From Pseudogymnoascus destructans (Eukaryota; Ascomycota; Leotiomycetes; Thelebolales; Thelebolaceae): 64,000 nt of DNA. The notes under the pieces were generated by a model. That model was not told the DNA's origin. It saw only the letters and a list, made by a program, of their open reading frames with translations, and made no database searches. The stretch lies in the NCBI RefSeq assembly GCF_001641265.1, contig NW_020167537.1:558001-622000 (forward strand), given 5' to 3'. Made by a program: the position numbers and the translations under genes. The first letter of the stretch is position 1; each line of letters starts with the position of its first letter. Shown here in pieces: positions 22,295-34,664 of this stretch.

Positions 22295-23891
22295 ATGGCT
22301 TCAACCTCTAGCCCATCCGCCATCGAGGCCTCACAAGAGCCCCCACCGGCCCTAGCACCGAACTCTGTGCTTGCAGCTGCTGAGGCGGCCACCGAGAAGA
22401 CACCGGATGATAGTTCGAAGCTGCGCATGTTCTTGGGCATTTTGAGAAAGTACGTCTCCTCCTCTTATAACCCACCGAGCGCGATGTGGCGGGGCTCGCG
22501 CCCTTCATCGTACCCGATGCTAACCACGCTCCCCCCACAGGTTCATCGGCGTCAAGGACATAGCATCAGTGCGCTTCTCCCTCCCGGCGCAGTTACTAGA
22601 GCCCACGCCCAACCTCGAGTACTGGACGTACCTCGACCGCCCCGAAACCTTCGCCGCCATCGGCGACTCCGACGAGGCTCTCGACCGCATGCTCGAGGTC
22701 CTACGCTTCTGGTTCACCAAAGACCTCAAGTATGTGAAGGGCAAGCCTTGCAAGCCATATAACTCGACCCTCGGCGAGTTCTTCAGGGTAACACGCCCTG
22801 CGCGCCTACCAGCCATGGCCTAGCTAATACTCAACAGTGCAACTGGGAAGTCGCCGAAGTAGCCCCCTCCGTCGCGAGCCTCCGCGCCACCACCCCCTCC
22901 AGCTCCAAGTCCTCCCTCAAGTCCACGGCGTCGGCCAAACCCACCTCGCCCGCCCCCAAACCCACCGACGAGCCCATCCGCATCTCCTTCCTCACCGAGC
23001 AGACCTCCCACCACCCCCCCGTCTCAGCCTTCTACGTCGAGTGCCCCGCTAAGGGCCTCTCGGCGCGCGGCTTCGACCAGCTCTCCGCGAAGTTCACAGG
23101 GACTTCCATTAAAGTCACACCCGGCGAGCATAACCTCGGCATCTTCATCACCCTGCACAAGCGCGACGATGAGCAGTACCAGCTCACTCACCCGGCCGCA
23201 CATCTAGGCGGTCTGCTCCGCGGTGGTCTAAGCGTCAGCGTGGGGGATCAGTGCTACACCACCTGTCCCAAGACGCGCACGAAGACTATCCTCCACTACC
23301 TCGAAGAGGGCTGGCTAGGCAAGGCCCAGAACCGAGTCGAGGGCGTGGTGTTCAAGTACGACCCCGAGAAGGACGATAAGATGCGCATCGCCAATGTGCC
23401 AGAGAAGGACGTGCTCGCGCGCATTACCGGCAACTGGAAGGAGAAGGTGTTTGTGTCCTTTGCGCCGAATTTTAAGGTCCGTCCTACTCCCCCCCCAAAA
23501 AAAACTCCTCCCCCTTCCTCTCCCAACTAACACTCTACAGACCCAAATCTCCATCATCGACCTAACCCCCCTCACACTCACCCCTAAGATCCTCCCGCCC
23601 GAGACCTCTCAGCTCCCCAACGAATCCCTGCGTTACTGGTCCGGCGTTACCGAAGCCATCACTTCACGCCAGTTCGGACGCGCGACAGTTCTCAAGACGG
23701 AGATAGAGGAACGGCAGCGGAGGAAGGCGCGGGAGCGTGAAGAGGGGGGGATAGAGTGGAGTCCGAGGTTTTTTGTGGGGAGTGTGACGCCGTTGGGACG
23801 GCCGGAGTTGACGGGGGATGGGGAGGAGACGCTGAGGAGGATGGGGAGGGCGGAGTGGGCGATTGAGGAGAGTAAGGTTACTGCTTCGTAG
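22295..23891 (+). CDS. Oxysterol-binding protein (Osh/Kes1 type)
   Basis: Four exons (22295-22449, 22541-22787, 22838-23476, 23541-23891) join in frame to give 463 residues. The family signature EQTSHHPP lies near residue 187. The sequence is a stand-alone ORD (OSBP-related domain) with no PH domain or ankyrin repeats, like yeast Kes1/Osh4. It starts with a short Ala/Pro-rich leader; KPYNSTLGEFFR, KFTGTSIKV and NRVEGVVFKYDPEKDD match conserved blocks. A Ser/Pro/Lys-rich loop (about residues 145-175) is an insertion relative to Kes1. Such proteins move sterol and PI4P between ER, Golgi and plasma membrane. All introns have GT-AG ends. The fourth-intron region has C and A homopolymers next to the donor, a spot to watch for assembly error. 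Confidence 0.93.
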
Positions 23892-24399
23892 GGGGGAGTA
23901 GTGCGAGATGAGAGGAGATTGGATATTTAGGGAACTGGTGTGGGCTTTTGTTGTGTTCATATAGATAGCATTGGTTGAGTTTGGCATGAAATGAGTGATG
24001 ATGTTGGTCGAGGTGATGGATAGAGAGAGGCATACAGTGATATGGGTAGATACCAGTGAGATTAACCGGCTTTGGCCGGCTCTGCTAGAGGAGACGGACA
24101 CCTAGGGCTTGGGGAATGTTGCATACTGCATTATATATACCAAGTATCTTATGAAAGGATAATACTGCTAGACTTCGCGGCTCACACGTGGATACAACCC
24201 GTGGCACGCGAAGGAGAACACATGAACTCAATGATAAGAAATGATATATGCTATGAGATATGATATACCAATATATATACTGCAGACCTAAATATGATAA
24301 CCCTAGATTAAACAACCTCCATTAAGTAATTATTCCCTCCTCTTTCCCATCCCAAAACGCTTCAACATATATTTCCAGTCCATATATCAAATATATCAA
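23892..24399. other. Convergent intergenic region
   Basis: The OSBP gene and the minus-strand gene at 24400 converge here. No further gene is seen. The sequence holds AT-rich 3' flanks suitable for both polyadenylation sites. Confidence 0.4.
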
Positions 24400-25990
24400 T
24401 CAACCCACCGTCACCGTGGCCGTCACACCGGCTCTCGTAACAGTAAACTGCTCCGTGACCGTAACCGTAACCGACCGCGTAACCGTCGCCGTCACTGGAC
24501 CCTCCTCTTTACCCCCGCTACCGCCCGCAGCAGCAGCAGCAACCGGCACAACAGAGATGAGACTCCCACTCCCATTCGCAACCGCCACTGCCGTCACAGC
24601 ATCAGCAGCCGGAACAACTGTAGAGGGCGCGAAATCAGACACGGCAATGGTGATAGCTGAGACGATAGTCCTGTGCAAAACCGTCGTCGCCTCATCCAAC
24701 CCTCCCTGACTCCCATCAGAGTTCGAAGACTGCACCGCAGCATCCGCCACAGTAGTAGCCTGTACCACCTTCGCTGTTGTGCTAGGAACCACAACACGCA
24801 CCGAACCAATCGTCACACTCAAGCTATTCGGCAGTCCCAGAACCCTCTCCGCAGTCGCGATGTCCTCACAATTCACGACCACGCCCGGGGATTGTGTGAG
24901 TGGCATGGCGTAACAGAGCTGCGAGTTGAAGCCGCATCCCGTGAGGGTGTAACGGCCGTCGACGCAGGTGGCGCGTTCGCCGTCGACGCAGGCTATGCTG
25001 TCTGGGGCGCAGATCGAGTCGGGCGTCAGCGTTGCGTAGATGTCGTTGTATTCCCGGGCTAGGCGGAGGTTTTCGGCGCTGATGCTGGCGGCGTCGCTGG
25101 CGGTTGAGAAAAGGGCGGTGGGTGTGCCGCTGATGATGGTGGGCACCTTGATTATGGAGGTATCGGACGTGGTGGTGGGGGCGTCCGTGGTGGTTGGGAG
25201 GGGGGTAGCACTGGTGAAGAAGCTGGGGGTTACGGGTACTGCGACTCCCACGCCTGACACGGTTATAGCGACAGGCTCGTTTGTGGTGTGCGATGATGGG
25301 GTGGTAGGCGTCCCAAGGTCGGATGAAAAGGTGAATGATGCCTCTGCGGTAGTCGATGTTGCGCCAAGCGTAGCCGTGAGAGACTCCTCAAAGGGGAACA
25401 CCTGTGTCCCGGTTGTCGGCTTGGAGTCGGCGGATGCGTCTGTGTTGGAATTGGCCGAAACGAGCGTGATTCTAGAGGAATTTCCCGTTCCCGCGACAAT
25501 GGATCCGCTGAGGTTCGAAGAAGTGGTGGTTTGGGAAGCCCCTATTGCTGTTTGGGCTGCGTTTGCGCCATCTCCAGCAGCCGTTGCTGTTGGGGAGGTG
25601 AAGGTGATAATTGGAACATCTCCGGCAGAGGTGGCTGCAGTGGACGAAGAGATCAAAGTTGTGTTAGCAAATCCTGATGTCGACAATGTGGTTGCTGTCG
25701 ACGCGGTAGAAAGTTCAGCGCTAGAGCTGGTGATTGCGGTTGCAGTGTCGACGGGCGTCTGTGTGAGAGCGACGGGAATCACGTCGATCGTAGCCGCCGC
25801 AGAATCTGTAGTGCTTGTTGTATTCTTAAATGGGGCGACTTGTCGGAATTGGCTGTTGATAGTTAGTTTGGCCCTGGCGAGGTGATAATACGTGAACTCA
25901 CAGCTTGCGAAAGCTGTCCCGAGGGAGCGGGCCAGCCGCGGCGAGGGACGACCATAATAGACATACAGAAACAACACTGTAGAAGTGCAT
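24400..25990 (-). CDS. Secreted Ser/Thr-rich protein with CBM19-like domain
   Basis: Start at 25990 (MHFYSVVSVCLLWSSLAAAG), a clear signal peptide. A 49-bp intron (25853-25901, GTGAGT...ACAG) joins in frame to the long exon. The next 250 residues are Ser/Thr/Ala-rich, probably heavily O-glycosylated. Then comes CAPDSIACVDGERATCVDG and GCGFNSQLCYAMPL with a last VVNCED. This six-Cys pattern matches the chitin-binding CBM19 module found at the end of fungal chitinases. The C-terminal 150 residues are again Val/Thr/Ala-rich, ending in TVTVTEQFTVTRAGVTATVTVG-like repeats. No GPI tail is evident and no catalytic domain is seen, so a chitin-binding cell-wall protein is the best guess. Confidence 0.75.
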
Positions 25991-28206
25991 GGTTGTACAG
26001 AGATAGGCGTCGAAAAGGAAAGTTTTAAAGAGAAGTGCAGGTGTTCGAATGAGTAAAAACAAATAGGAGTGACTGTTGGCGCTGACTCTATGAAAAGAGA
26101 GACTGGCGGAGAAGGAAAAGAATGAAAAACGCGTGACTAGACGCAACGGAAAGACTGATGGAAACAAGAACTTAGAACTCATGCATGCCGGGGGGAAGAG
26201 GCTCCCTACTTGTAGGAGCCGACAGCAGCATGTGGAGAATCAGAGGCCGTCAATCGCCGGCCAAGCTTGATCCTACGACAGCTGTAGTTCGAAGATGAGT
26301 CGCGACGTCGCGGTCTCGACTCGATGGATGAAACGGGAGAGTGACGCGCGACACTCACGTCCTCGGCGACCTCGAACGCGGCGTCACGCCGGCAGAGCCA
26401 ATCCGTCCAGCTCGAAGCTCAGAAGGTTGAAACAGTGGCCGCCTCTGCCATGTATTCCTGTCAGCGGCTGCCTGGGTGGTTGCAGCCGCCAGCGACTTGA
26501 TTGGGTGAGAGACGACGTCGATGTGACAGGGACTGGGACTGGGACTGGACCTCATTGAGAAACGATCAGTGAATGGGAAGTCGAGTAGCCGCACGAATCG
26601 GAGCCGGAATAAGGACATGCGATCTCATGGTCGCGTCTATTCCAGCTGTTGTGGGCATAGTATGCGGGTTGGTCAGGGTGTTGGGCGCGTAAACATGGCA
26701 GGCCCGCCCTTGGTCAGCATGGCTTGGAGAGCATGGCTTGGAGAGCACGGCGAGCTCAGCCATTACTCGAGGATATACTCCGTACTTAGAGTATGGTATC
26801 TCTATCTCCGTCCGCAATAAGCAGGCAGTGAGACTCGGCCCGGGCTTATTATATCGCTTGTGAGGACGGCGGCCAGGACGAACGGACGAGGAAAGGCCGA
26901 ATGCGTCTGAGACCAGGCTGGTTGGGATGGGTCTTGGGATGGGTCTTGGGATGGGTCGTGGGTCGGTACGAATACTCCCGACGTTGGGCAGCGACGAGGG
27001 GGAGATTATTGCCGCGCCTTCATAGATGCAGAGGGAGGAGAACGTTTTTGCCCTTCAGCCGGCGCCGTAGTTGCACCATCTTCAGGCCTCTTGACCAAGG
27101 CTGAGAGGAGAGAGGGCTTTTTCGCCATTTCCACGTGTATCGCTCTCTCTGCTATCTCTGGTAATTTGTGAGTCCATAATTGCAATATAAAATTCGAGAT
27201 GTTTTCGTGTTTCGTCGAGGTCCTTGCAGCTGGCTGGAGGAAGAAAAATACATCGTGCGTGATGCATGTGGGTGTATGGTTGGGGTACTCAAATGGTACC
27301 TTGTTGAATGCGCGTTTTTCTTAGTAACAGACAGTACCAATCAGGTATCTGGTACACGCCGACGTATGTATGCTCATCATCGTCAGCAATCCCGCACGCC
27401 GACACCGTTATCTTATCCCGCTGCCACTACAAAAAATGTACTGCTGTTTCCCCTCCCACAATTTTGTCCTAAACCCCACGTCTATTCCTGTTCCTACTTC
27501 TCTCCCGTAAATCATCCCATTCACAATCTACTTACTCTTCGTAATCTTGAATCCTTTCCCAGGTTTTTATTATCTGAATACTCCTCCTTCACCCTCGCCG
27601 ACGCACTTCCGGCTCACACTCCACTCGGCGTAATTGCTTCACGCTTCCTCAAAAAAGCGGCGGCTGACGAGAGAGTTACCTGCCTGTCTGCCCCTCACCA
27701 CCCCCCACCCCCACCCCCGACACCCCCAACACCGAACCCAATCCTGCCCCACCATCCCACCACGCCTGCTTTGCAGCCCCTTCAGCTTGGAATAACTTGA
27801 TCAGCATCAACATCAACATCAGCATCAGCATCAGCATCAGCATCAGCATCAGCATTGTTTACCATTTAATCTCGTATATACATACATCACTACACATAAC
27901 CCACGCCGCCCTTCAACCCCGCACTCGCTGCGTCACCGCCCATTGAGTACAGAGATCTCTCGACCTGACCTCCAACCTCCTACCAAGCGCAGTCCGAAGC
28001 GCTTTCAAACCTCCTCGTGCCAGAAGTTCATTCACGCTGAACATTCACGTCTGCAACTGATTCACGCAAGCCGAACGATACATATATTGCACTCCCAACG
28101 ACTGGCACCAAGGTGCGAGCCTTGTCAACCTCTCCAGCAGACGACTGCCCGCCTGTCTATAGACTGAGACCTCTCTCACCCAATTCGAAAACACCACTAT
28201 ACCATA
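25991..28206. other. Divergent intergenic region upstream of tps2
   Basis: It separates the divergent CBM19-like gene and tps2. Frames here lack known domains. Visible elements are CTGGGA repeats near 26530, GGGATGGGTCTT repeats near 26930, a CATCAG hexanucleotide repeat at 27799-27855, and several CCCCT (STRE-like) motifs in the 750 bp before tps2. Confidence 0.4.
27799..27855. repeat. Microsatellite (CATCAG)n
   Basis: About nine hexamers, the first few CATCAA. It lies about 350 bp upstream of the tps2 start, probably in the promoter or 5' leader. Confidence 0.95.
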
Positions 28207-31131
28207 ATGTCACAAAGGTCACCAGTCGTCGGTGGCAGTTCCGAGTGGACAGAGTCACCACGACTTGTGCCTTCCACCGCCCAGGATGGATCAGTGACCC
28301 CAGGAATCCTCCCGGCAACATATTCGGCAGCCCCTGGGTCATCGTACTTCCCAGCTGTGGATAGCAGCCGCTTAGCAACTCCGTCTCCATCGGCCCAGCT
28401 GGCTGATCCGTCCCCTCAACCCTCAGCTCTCAAGAATGAAGTCCCGCAGAGAAAGGCCTCGCTGACGGACATCGACCCGAGGTCGGCCTTTCCCTCTCTT
28501 GAACTTACCGGCTCGGTCATATCAGCCGCATTCTGTGTCCCTTATTCTCTGAAGTACCAAAAGGGTTCCGACTGGGTAAGTTGTTAATCGATCACCATAT
28601 GCAGTAGCGGTAGACTAACTATACCAGGATCTGAAGCAACGCCATGGCACTTCTGCCCTATTCGAGTCATTCGCATACCTCTCATCGAACGAAACACCTT
28701 GGAACCACACCTTAGTTGGATGGACGGGAGAGATTGAGCAATCTGACGAATTATCACCACCCACCACCCCTCCGGCAACAACAACCTCTACAAGGGTTCC
28801 CCCTCTGAATAAAGCATCTGCTCCCATACCTTTAGACGATAATAGGCCAGTTACTCCTCCCCCAACCGAAGGGTTGTGGATAGGCAAGGACGACCGAGCC
28901 CGGTTAGAGTGGCAGCTTGCCCATGACAGCCGCGGAAAGACCGTACCAGTCTGGTTATATGATGACATAGACGCTTCTTCCGATGGGGACTTGCTCCTGA
29001 AGGATCAGCGCCGCTGGCGCCGCTTTGCACAGAATGAGCTCTACCCTCTCTTCCACTACAAGCAACATGTTCCCTCAGATGGCAGGGCAGAACGCAAATC
29101 GTGGAAGGACTACCAACGGTTGAATGAGAGATTTGCCGCCAAGATCCTCGAAATCTACAAGCCGGGAGACATCGTAATGATTCACGACTTCCACCTACTT
29201 TTGGTGCCAGCTATACTGCGCCGAAAGATTCCCCACATGCACATTTCATTCTTCCTACACATTCCTTTCCCCAGTAGCGAGTTCTTGCGGTGCTTGCCGC
29301 GTCGAAACGAGGTTCTTCTTGGTATGCTCGGCGCGAATATGCTCGGGTTTCAGTCATTTAGCTACTCCAGGCATTTCGTTTCTTGCTGCACCAGAGTTCT
29401 TGGTTTGCCGTCAGATATTGCTGGCGTGGAGGCACATGGCTCTAAGGTGTCGGTTGGAGTATTCCCCATCGGCATTGACGCAGCTGGGGTCGAGAAACTT
29501 GCATTTGGGCGACCCGAAATTGAGAAGAACTTCTTGGGACTCAACACGCTATACCAAGGAAAGAAGATCATCGTTGGCCGAGATCGCCTGGATAGCGTCC
29601 GAGGTGTTGCTCAGAAGCTTATGGCCTTTGAACGGTTCCTCGAGGAATACCCTGAGTGGCGCGACCTGGTCGTTCTAATCCAAGTTACGAGCCCCACTAG
29701 CATTGAGGAAGAGAGGCAAGACTCTGAAAACAAGGTCACGATCAAGGTTTCAGAGCTTGTGGCTAAGATTAATGGCCTCTACGGGTCTCTCGGCTTCTCT
29801 CCGGTTCAGCACTACCCTCAATATCTCTCACAAGATGAGTACCTAGCGCTTCTCAGAGCGGCAGATATCGGCCTGATTACCAGTGTACGAGACGGTATGA
29901 ACACGACTAGCTTGGAATATGTCGTCTGTCAAAGGGACAACCACGGCCCCGTCATATTGTCTGAATTCTCCGGCACAGCGGGAAGTCTGAAGGAGGCGAT
30001 CCATATCAACCCGTGGGATTTGACTGGAGTCGCTGATGCTATAAACAATGCTTTGACGATGTCACCTGAGAAGAAGAAGGAGACGCACGAAGACCTCTAC
30101 AAGCACGTCACGACACATAATGTCCAGGCATGGACTACTGGCTACATCAAAAGACTCCTCACTGTCTTGTCGTCGCACAGTACTTCTGTTACTACCCCCA
30201 TTCTGGACAGAGAGAAGATGCTTGCGCAGTTTACCAAGGCCAAAAAGCGACTGTTTATGATTGATTACGACGGCACCCTGACCCCCATTGTCAAGGATCC
30301 CGCAGCTGCAACGCCTAGCGAGCTTCTGATCACAACCCTCCACACCTTAGCTGCTGATACCCGGAACGAGATCTGGATTATTAGTGGCAGAGACCAAGAG
30401 TTCTTAACTGAGCACCTTGGTGATATCCCTGGAGTCGGTTTCAGCGCTGAACATGGCAGCTTCATGCGTCCTCCGGGAAGCGACACCTGGGAGAACTTGG
30501 CTGAGACGACGGATATGGGATGGCAGAAGGAAGTCATTGATGTTTTCCAGAAATATACTGAAAGGACACAAGGTAAGAAAGTCGGTCCATTCAGTTACTT
30601 TACAGACGCTAATCGTTCACAGGCTCCTTTATTGAGCGCAAGCGCTGCGCTCTAACATGGCATTACCGCCGGGCAGACCAAGAACTCGCCGCATACATGG
30701 CACGCGAATGTCAGACCGAACTTGAACAGACTGTAGCCAAGAAATGGGACGTTGAAGTCATGACTGGCAAAATGAATCTTGAAGTCCGACCAACATTCAT
30801 CAACAAGGGCGAGATCGTGAAGCGCCTTATCTCCAACCACACCACTAAGGACGGGGTGCCTACAGGCGGGGAGGCCCCAGAATTTTTGATCAGCCTGGGC
30901 GATGACTTCACAGATGAGGATATGTTCAGAGCACTTAATGCCAGCGGGGTTCCCGAGGAGACCATGTTCACAGTTACGGTCGGGTCAAGCAGCCGGATGA
31001 CGCTGGCGCATTGGCATCTCCCCGAGCCGGCTGATGTGATTCACAGCCTGGCCACTCTCGCGGGCTTGAAACAACCGAGTGAGCCACTTCCATGCAACAC
31101 TCTGTGGAATACGCTCGCGGGCAAGTTGTGA
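28207..31131 (+). CDS. tps2: Trehalose-6-phosphate phosphatase (Tps2 type)
   Basis: Three exons (28207-28575, 28628-30572, 30623-31131) join in frame to give 940 residues. After a Ser/Pro-rich leader of about 110 residues comes a GT20 trehalose-phosphate-synthase-like domain (about 150-600; VMIHDFHLLLVPAILRR near 307). A HAD phosphatase domain follows, with the nucleophile motif DYDGTLTP near residue 668 and the metal-binding GDDFTDEDMF near 865. The length and the complete HAD motifs fit Tps2, which dephosphorylates trehalose-6-phosphate to trehalose in the cytosolic Tps complex, not Tps1, which lacks the HAD domain. Trehalose protects against heat, drying and osmotic stress. CCCCT motifs upstream agree with stress control, but such short motifs occur by chance. 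Confidence 0.95.
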
Positions 31132-31359
31132 GAGTTTTGCTTTGCGGCATTTGGATACGGATGGAGGCAAAAGGGTCATGAGCATTTGCATTTTAGATTT
31201 TTTAAAGTTTTACGCCTGTGCTTGCACTGCACGCATGAGTATATGAGATAGATATCATGATATAACTAAATATAAGCAACAAACGCCTTAGGCGGCCATG
31301 CGTTTGTGGTAATCACATATATTTTCATATAGCCGCCCGTTCAACATTTGAGATTTTCA

Positions 31360-31794
31360 TTACATATGTGCTCGTCGCGCTTCTTGCCGCATACTGTCGG
31401 CGGTGCCCAGTCCAGTCCACAATAACCCCACGCTAGTGAAGTGGGGAGCTGCCCATGCTCCAAACCTCAACCACTCAGCCCACCAAATCATCGTTGAGGA
31501 AGCAAAATATGCCATACCCGTAGTAGCTAAATTGGAACGCCTCGTGCGAGATGGAGTGGTTAAAGCTGTACTAAGGCGATGATTGACGAATGAAGATCTC
31601 GCAGGACGGGCGGCGAAGAAGGCCGTGATCGGCGATTGGGTGAGCAAAAAATATAATGCGAGTATGCACTGCAGCTTGGCGGTGCGAACTTTATATCTTT
31701 GAGCTGGGTGCCTCTTTGGAGTTTTCATTGTGATTGACTCAGTTATTTGGAAAACTTCTACGGAAGGATAATTGTAAGATGGCGGAGAATGCAA
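31360..31794 (-). CDS. Possible small membrane protein, unrecognised
   Basis: A 144-codon frame without family resemblance. Its last 80 residues have an Arg/Ser/Ala-rich stretch that could be a mitochondrial presequence, then an aromatic segment (YFASSTMIWWAEWLRFGAW) that could cross a membrane. It is divergent to the MFS gene and overlaps that gene's start by a few bases, so the true start would be an internal Met (for example the ATG after ITESIT). It may be chance; I include it because the tail is unusually protein-like for intergenic DNA. Confidence 0.25.
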   Translation of the reverse strand: MHSPPSYNYPSVEVFQITESITMKTPKRHPAQRYKVRTAKLQCILALYFLLTQSPITAFFAARPARSSFVNHRLSTALTTPSRTRRSNLATTGMAYFASSTMIWWAEWLRFGAWAAPHFTSVGLLWTGLGTADSMRQEARRAHM

Positions 31795-33396
31795 CTGAAG
31801 CTAACGAGAAGGGGGTTCCTGCGATGGATGCGACGACGACGTCGAACTATGCGACTGATGCGCCTGATCTTTCTGATGGGGACGACGTTGCACTCGCGAT
31901 CGTGGGGTTGCATGCCCAGCCTATCGATCCGTTAGCTGAAGCGCGAGTAGTTCGCAAGATTGATTTCTTCTTGATTCCCGCGATGATTGTGGGATACGGG
32001 ATGGTCTATTATGACAAAGTAGCTACTATCCTCATCCATTCTGTCACTGTGACTAACATTCTCGCAGTCAATCCTAGGCTCTGCCGTCCTCTTCGGCATG
32101 ACCACTGACCTGTCTCTTGCGGTAGTCAACAAGACAACTACCCCGCCAACCACCGATGCCACCCGCCTCAGCTGGGCAACCTCCATCTTCTACTTCGGCA
32201 TGCTCGCCGGCCTCTACCCCATGACCTTTGCACTCCAGCGCTTCTCCCTCAGCAGGGTCCTCGGTCCCGTCGTCATCCTCTGGGCCCTAATCTGCATGCT
32301 CACCGCAGCCGTGACCTCCTTCAAAGGCCTCTTCGTCCAGCGCTTCTTCCTCGGCTTCGTCGAGTCCGTCATCCCCACCGCCTTCATGACCATCGTCGCC
32401 GGGTACTACACGCAGCAAGAACAGACGCTGCGGCAATCGTGGTGGTTCTCCAGCACCGGCCTCTTCACCATCCTTGGCGGCGCAGTCAACTACGGCTTTG
32501 GTCAGATCACGGGCGGCGCGCTGAAGAGATGGCAGTACATCTACCTCCTCGCCGGCTGCCTCACCATCCTCTTCGGCATCTGGTGTTTCTTCGTCCCCAG
32601 CAGCCCCGCGACAGCCTGGTTCCTCACCCCCGAGGAGAAAGTCGTAGCAACCGAGCGGCTACGACGCGGACAGACCGGACTACGCTGCGAGAAGTTCAAG
32701 GCAGGACAAGTCCGCGAGGCCCTTCTCGATCGAAAGACCTACCTCATCTTCCTCATGATGGCTAGCGCATACACCGTCAACGGCGCAGTCTCCGGCTTCG
32801 GGCCACTGATCGTCAGCACCTTCGGCTATACGGCGCTCCAGTCTATGCTCTTCCAATTCCCGCTCGGCGCGCTGTGTTTCGTTCTCATCCTGTTGATGGG
32901 CTGGCTGTCGGCTCGCTACCCGAATATCCGCATCATCCTGCTTGTGCTCTGCTGTCTCCCTGTCATCGCCGGCTGCGCAATGATTTGGCAGTCGGAGTGG
33001 TCGCTCCATGCAGTGGCGCCGGTGGCGGGGTACAGCATCATGGGGTCGTTTGGGGCGGTGGTGAGCCTCGTGATTGCGATAGGGATGTCGAATGTGGCGG
33101 GGCATACGAAGAAGAGTTTCATGGCTGCGACGATCTTTGTGGCGTACTGCGTGGGCAATATCGTGGGGCCGCTGCTGATTAAGAGTCAGACGAAGAGCAG
33201 GCACTATCCGATGCTGTGGTTGGGGCTGATTATATGCTACTGTATTACGATTGTGAGTAGTGTGGTGCTGTATTTTGTGCTGGGGAGGGATAATAGGAGG
33301 AGGGAGGCGATGGAGCTGGATGTGGTGGAGGGGGATAAGTTGGCTTTTAAGGATTTGACGGATGTGGAGAATCCGTATTTTAGGTATATGCTATGA
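31779..33396 (+). CDS. MFS transporter, Dal5/allantoate permease-like
   Basis: Two exons (31779-32018, 32068-33396) with a 49-bp intron give 522 residues. The N-terminal tail is acidic. RVVRKIDFFLIPAMIVGYGMVYYDK, just before the intron, is the hallmark first segment of the anion:cation symporter (ACS) family that includes Dal5 and Tna1. About twelve hydrophobic segments follow, with LFVQRFFLGFVESVIPTAFM (helices 4-5) and the typical central loop after PSSPATAWFLTPEEK. It should import a small organic anion such as allantoate, nicotinate or a vitamin across the plasma membrane; the substrate cannot be read from sequence. I chose ATG 31779 over the in-frame 31734 because the family starts with a short acidic tail. 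Confidence 0.88.
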
Positions 33397-33551
33397 AGAC
33401 GGCTTGATATTGGTACTATTCACTTTATAAGACATATACTTTGAATAGTATAACGTACAGTATAGCGAGCGACGCATCCAAGCGAGCGAGGCACTTTATC
33501 ATACTCTGCCAACACAACAGTACATAATTCTATGACAACGATGAAAATCAA

Positions 33552-33760
33552 TTAAAGCTCTTCGGAATCCTCTTCCGAAGAGGTCTCTGCTACAATCTGA
33601 CACGTCCGCGTATTGTGCTTAGTCCCACCACACTTGCCACAGCGACATGCACACGTTTCTTCCATTGGCTTCCGACTACTACTTGCCTTTATTTCCTGCT
33701 CTACCTACTGTACAACATCCCTCTCATTCTGTAGCTGCTGCGCCTCTTGTTAGCTAAGTG
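33552..33760 (-). pseudogene. Fot1/pogo transposase C-terminal zinc knuckle, relic
   Basis: The minus strand reads KPMEETCACRCGKCGGTKHNTRTC followed by an acidic tail SSEEDSEEL and a stop. A C-x2-C-x4-H-x4-C knuckle followed by an acidic end is the standard C-terminus of fungal Fot1-like transposases. An in-frame stop lies just upstream and the DDE domain is missing. Confidence 0.6.
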
Positions 33761-33940
33761 ATTAAGATCGAGATCACACTCTTATGTAGCTTTCTAAGTA
33801 ACACATTATAGTATTGTAAAGAATACTATATTAAGTTGAGCACGAAGCTCCTATCTAAGGGAATACTATCTACTTATATAGTGGCGTCATGCCTTATAGA
33901 TAGTCTAGATAGTTGATAGATAGCTTAACTACCTAGTTAA

Positions 33941-34004
33941 GATAGTTGCAGGAACTAGTGGATATTAGATAGGTATCTAATATCCACTAGTTCCTGCAAC
34001 TATC
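33941..34004. repeat. Perfect 31-bp palindrome
   Basis: Arms 33941-33971 and 33974-34004 are exact inverse complements around a central GG (arm starts GATAGTTGCAGGAACTAG). It is surrounded by TAGATAG-rich DNA, 30 bp before the truncated solo LTR. Confidence 0.9.
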
Positions 34005-34033
34005 CACTAGCCTAGTCATGCTACAGTCTAGCC

Positions 34034-34659
34034 TGTAATGGTGGGTGCACCAGATGTGAGAATCTAGCCACCCAAGGGAGGGATGATTTTACTAAGACAA
34101 CACACTGTCTTAGGAAACAGAGCCAAAGGGTTGTAGCTTAGACTATTCCACAATGCAGCAATCAAGTGTATGATGTAGTGGAGTGGTTTAGACAAGTTGT
34201 AACAAATGTTGAGTCTGAGAACTCAGGGATAAGTCAGAGGTTAGCACCTCACTGACTTTTCAGAAACAAGGAGTAATAAGATCAATGCTTGGCTTGGAAA
34301 AGACGTGGAAGTATGTGATAGTCGATTTACTGTATTGTCTGCTTGCCCTTTCTTAAGGAAATGGCAATCCTATTTATGCTAAAGGAGTGTAGTTCTCTCA
34401 TTTTTCAAGACTTTCTATTCTCTTATGTCGACTACAGTTACCATGACTAACCAGGCATGGTAACTGTAGTCGACATAAGAGAATCCCATAGAACCATCTC
34501 CTAGGTTCCTAGCCTATAGGAAGTGAAAGGAGGTCCAAGGTCAGAGTACCCCTATAGACAAATTATGTCATAACTTAACCAATCTTGTGGGTAACTAAGG
34601 AGCGATGACATGTAATGAATCATAGAGGGCTGTAGAAGCTTTTGGAGCTATTGTTCATT
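34034..34659 (-). mobile_element. Solo LTR copy S, truncated
   Basis: It begins with the family end TGTAATGGTGGGTGCACC and follows copy A until about 34659 (GAGCTATTGTTCAT), where it stops abruptly at the decayed gypsy pol. It contains a 29-bp perfect palindrome (34417-34445/34456-34484) that copies A and C have only in part. Confidence 0.7.
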
Positions 34660-34664
34660 AACAC

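Noticed and set aside
25040..25885. 281-codon plus-strand frame
   Set aside because: Mirror of the Ser/Thr-rich CBM19-like gene on the minus strand, whose signal peptide and intron are convincing.
27180..27800. 206-codon plus-strand frame upstream of tps2
   Set aside because: No domain, ends in Pro/His/Thr-rich low complexity, and lies where the tps2 promoter and leader should be.
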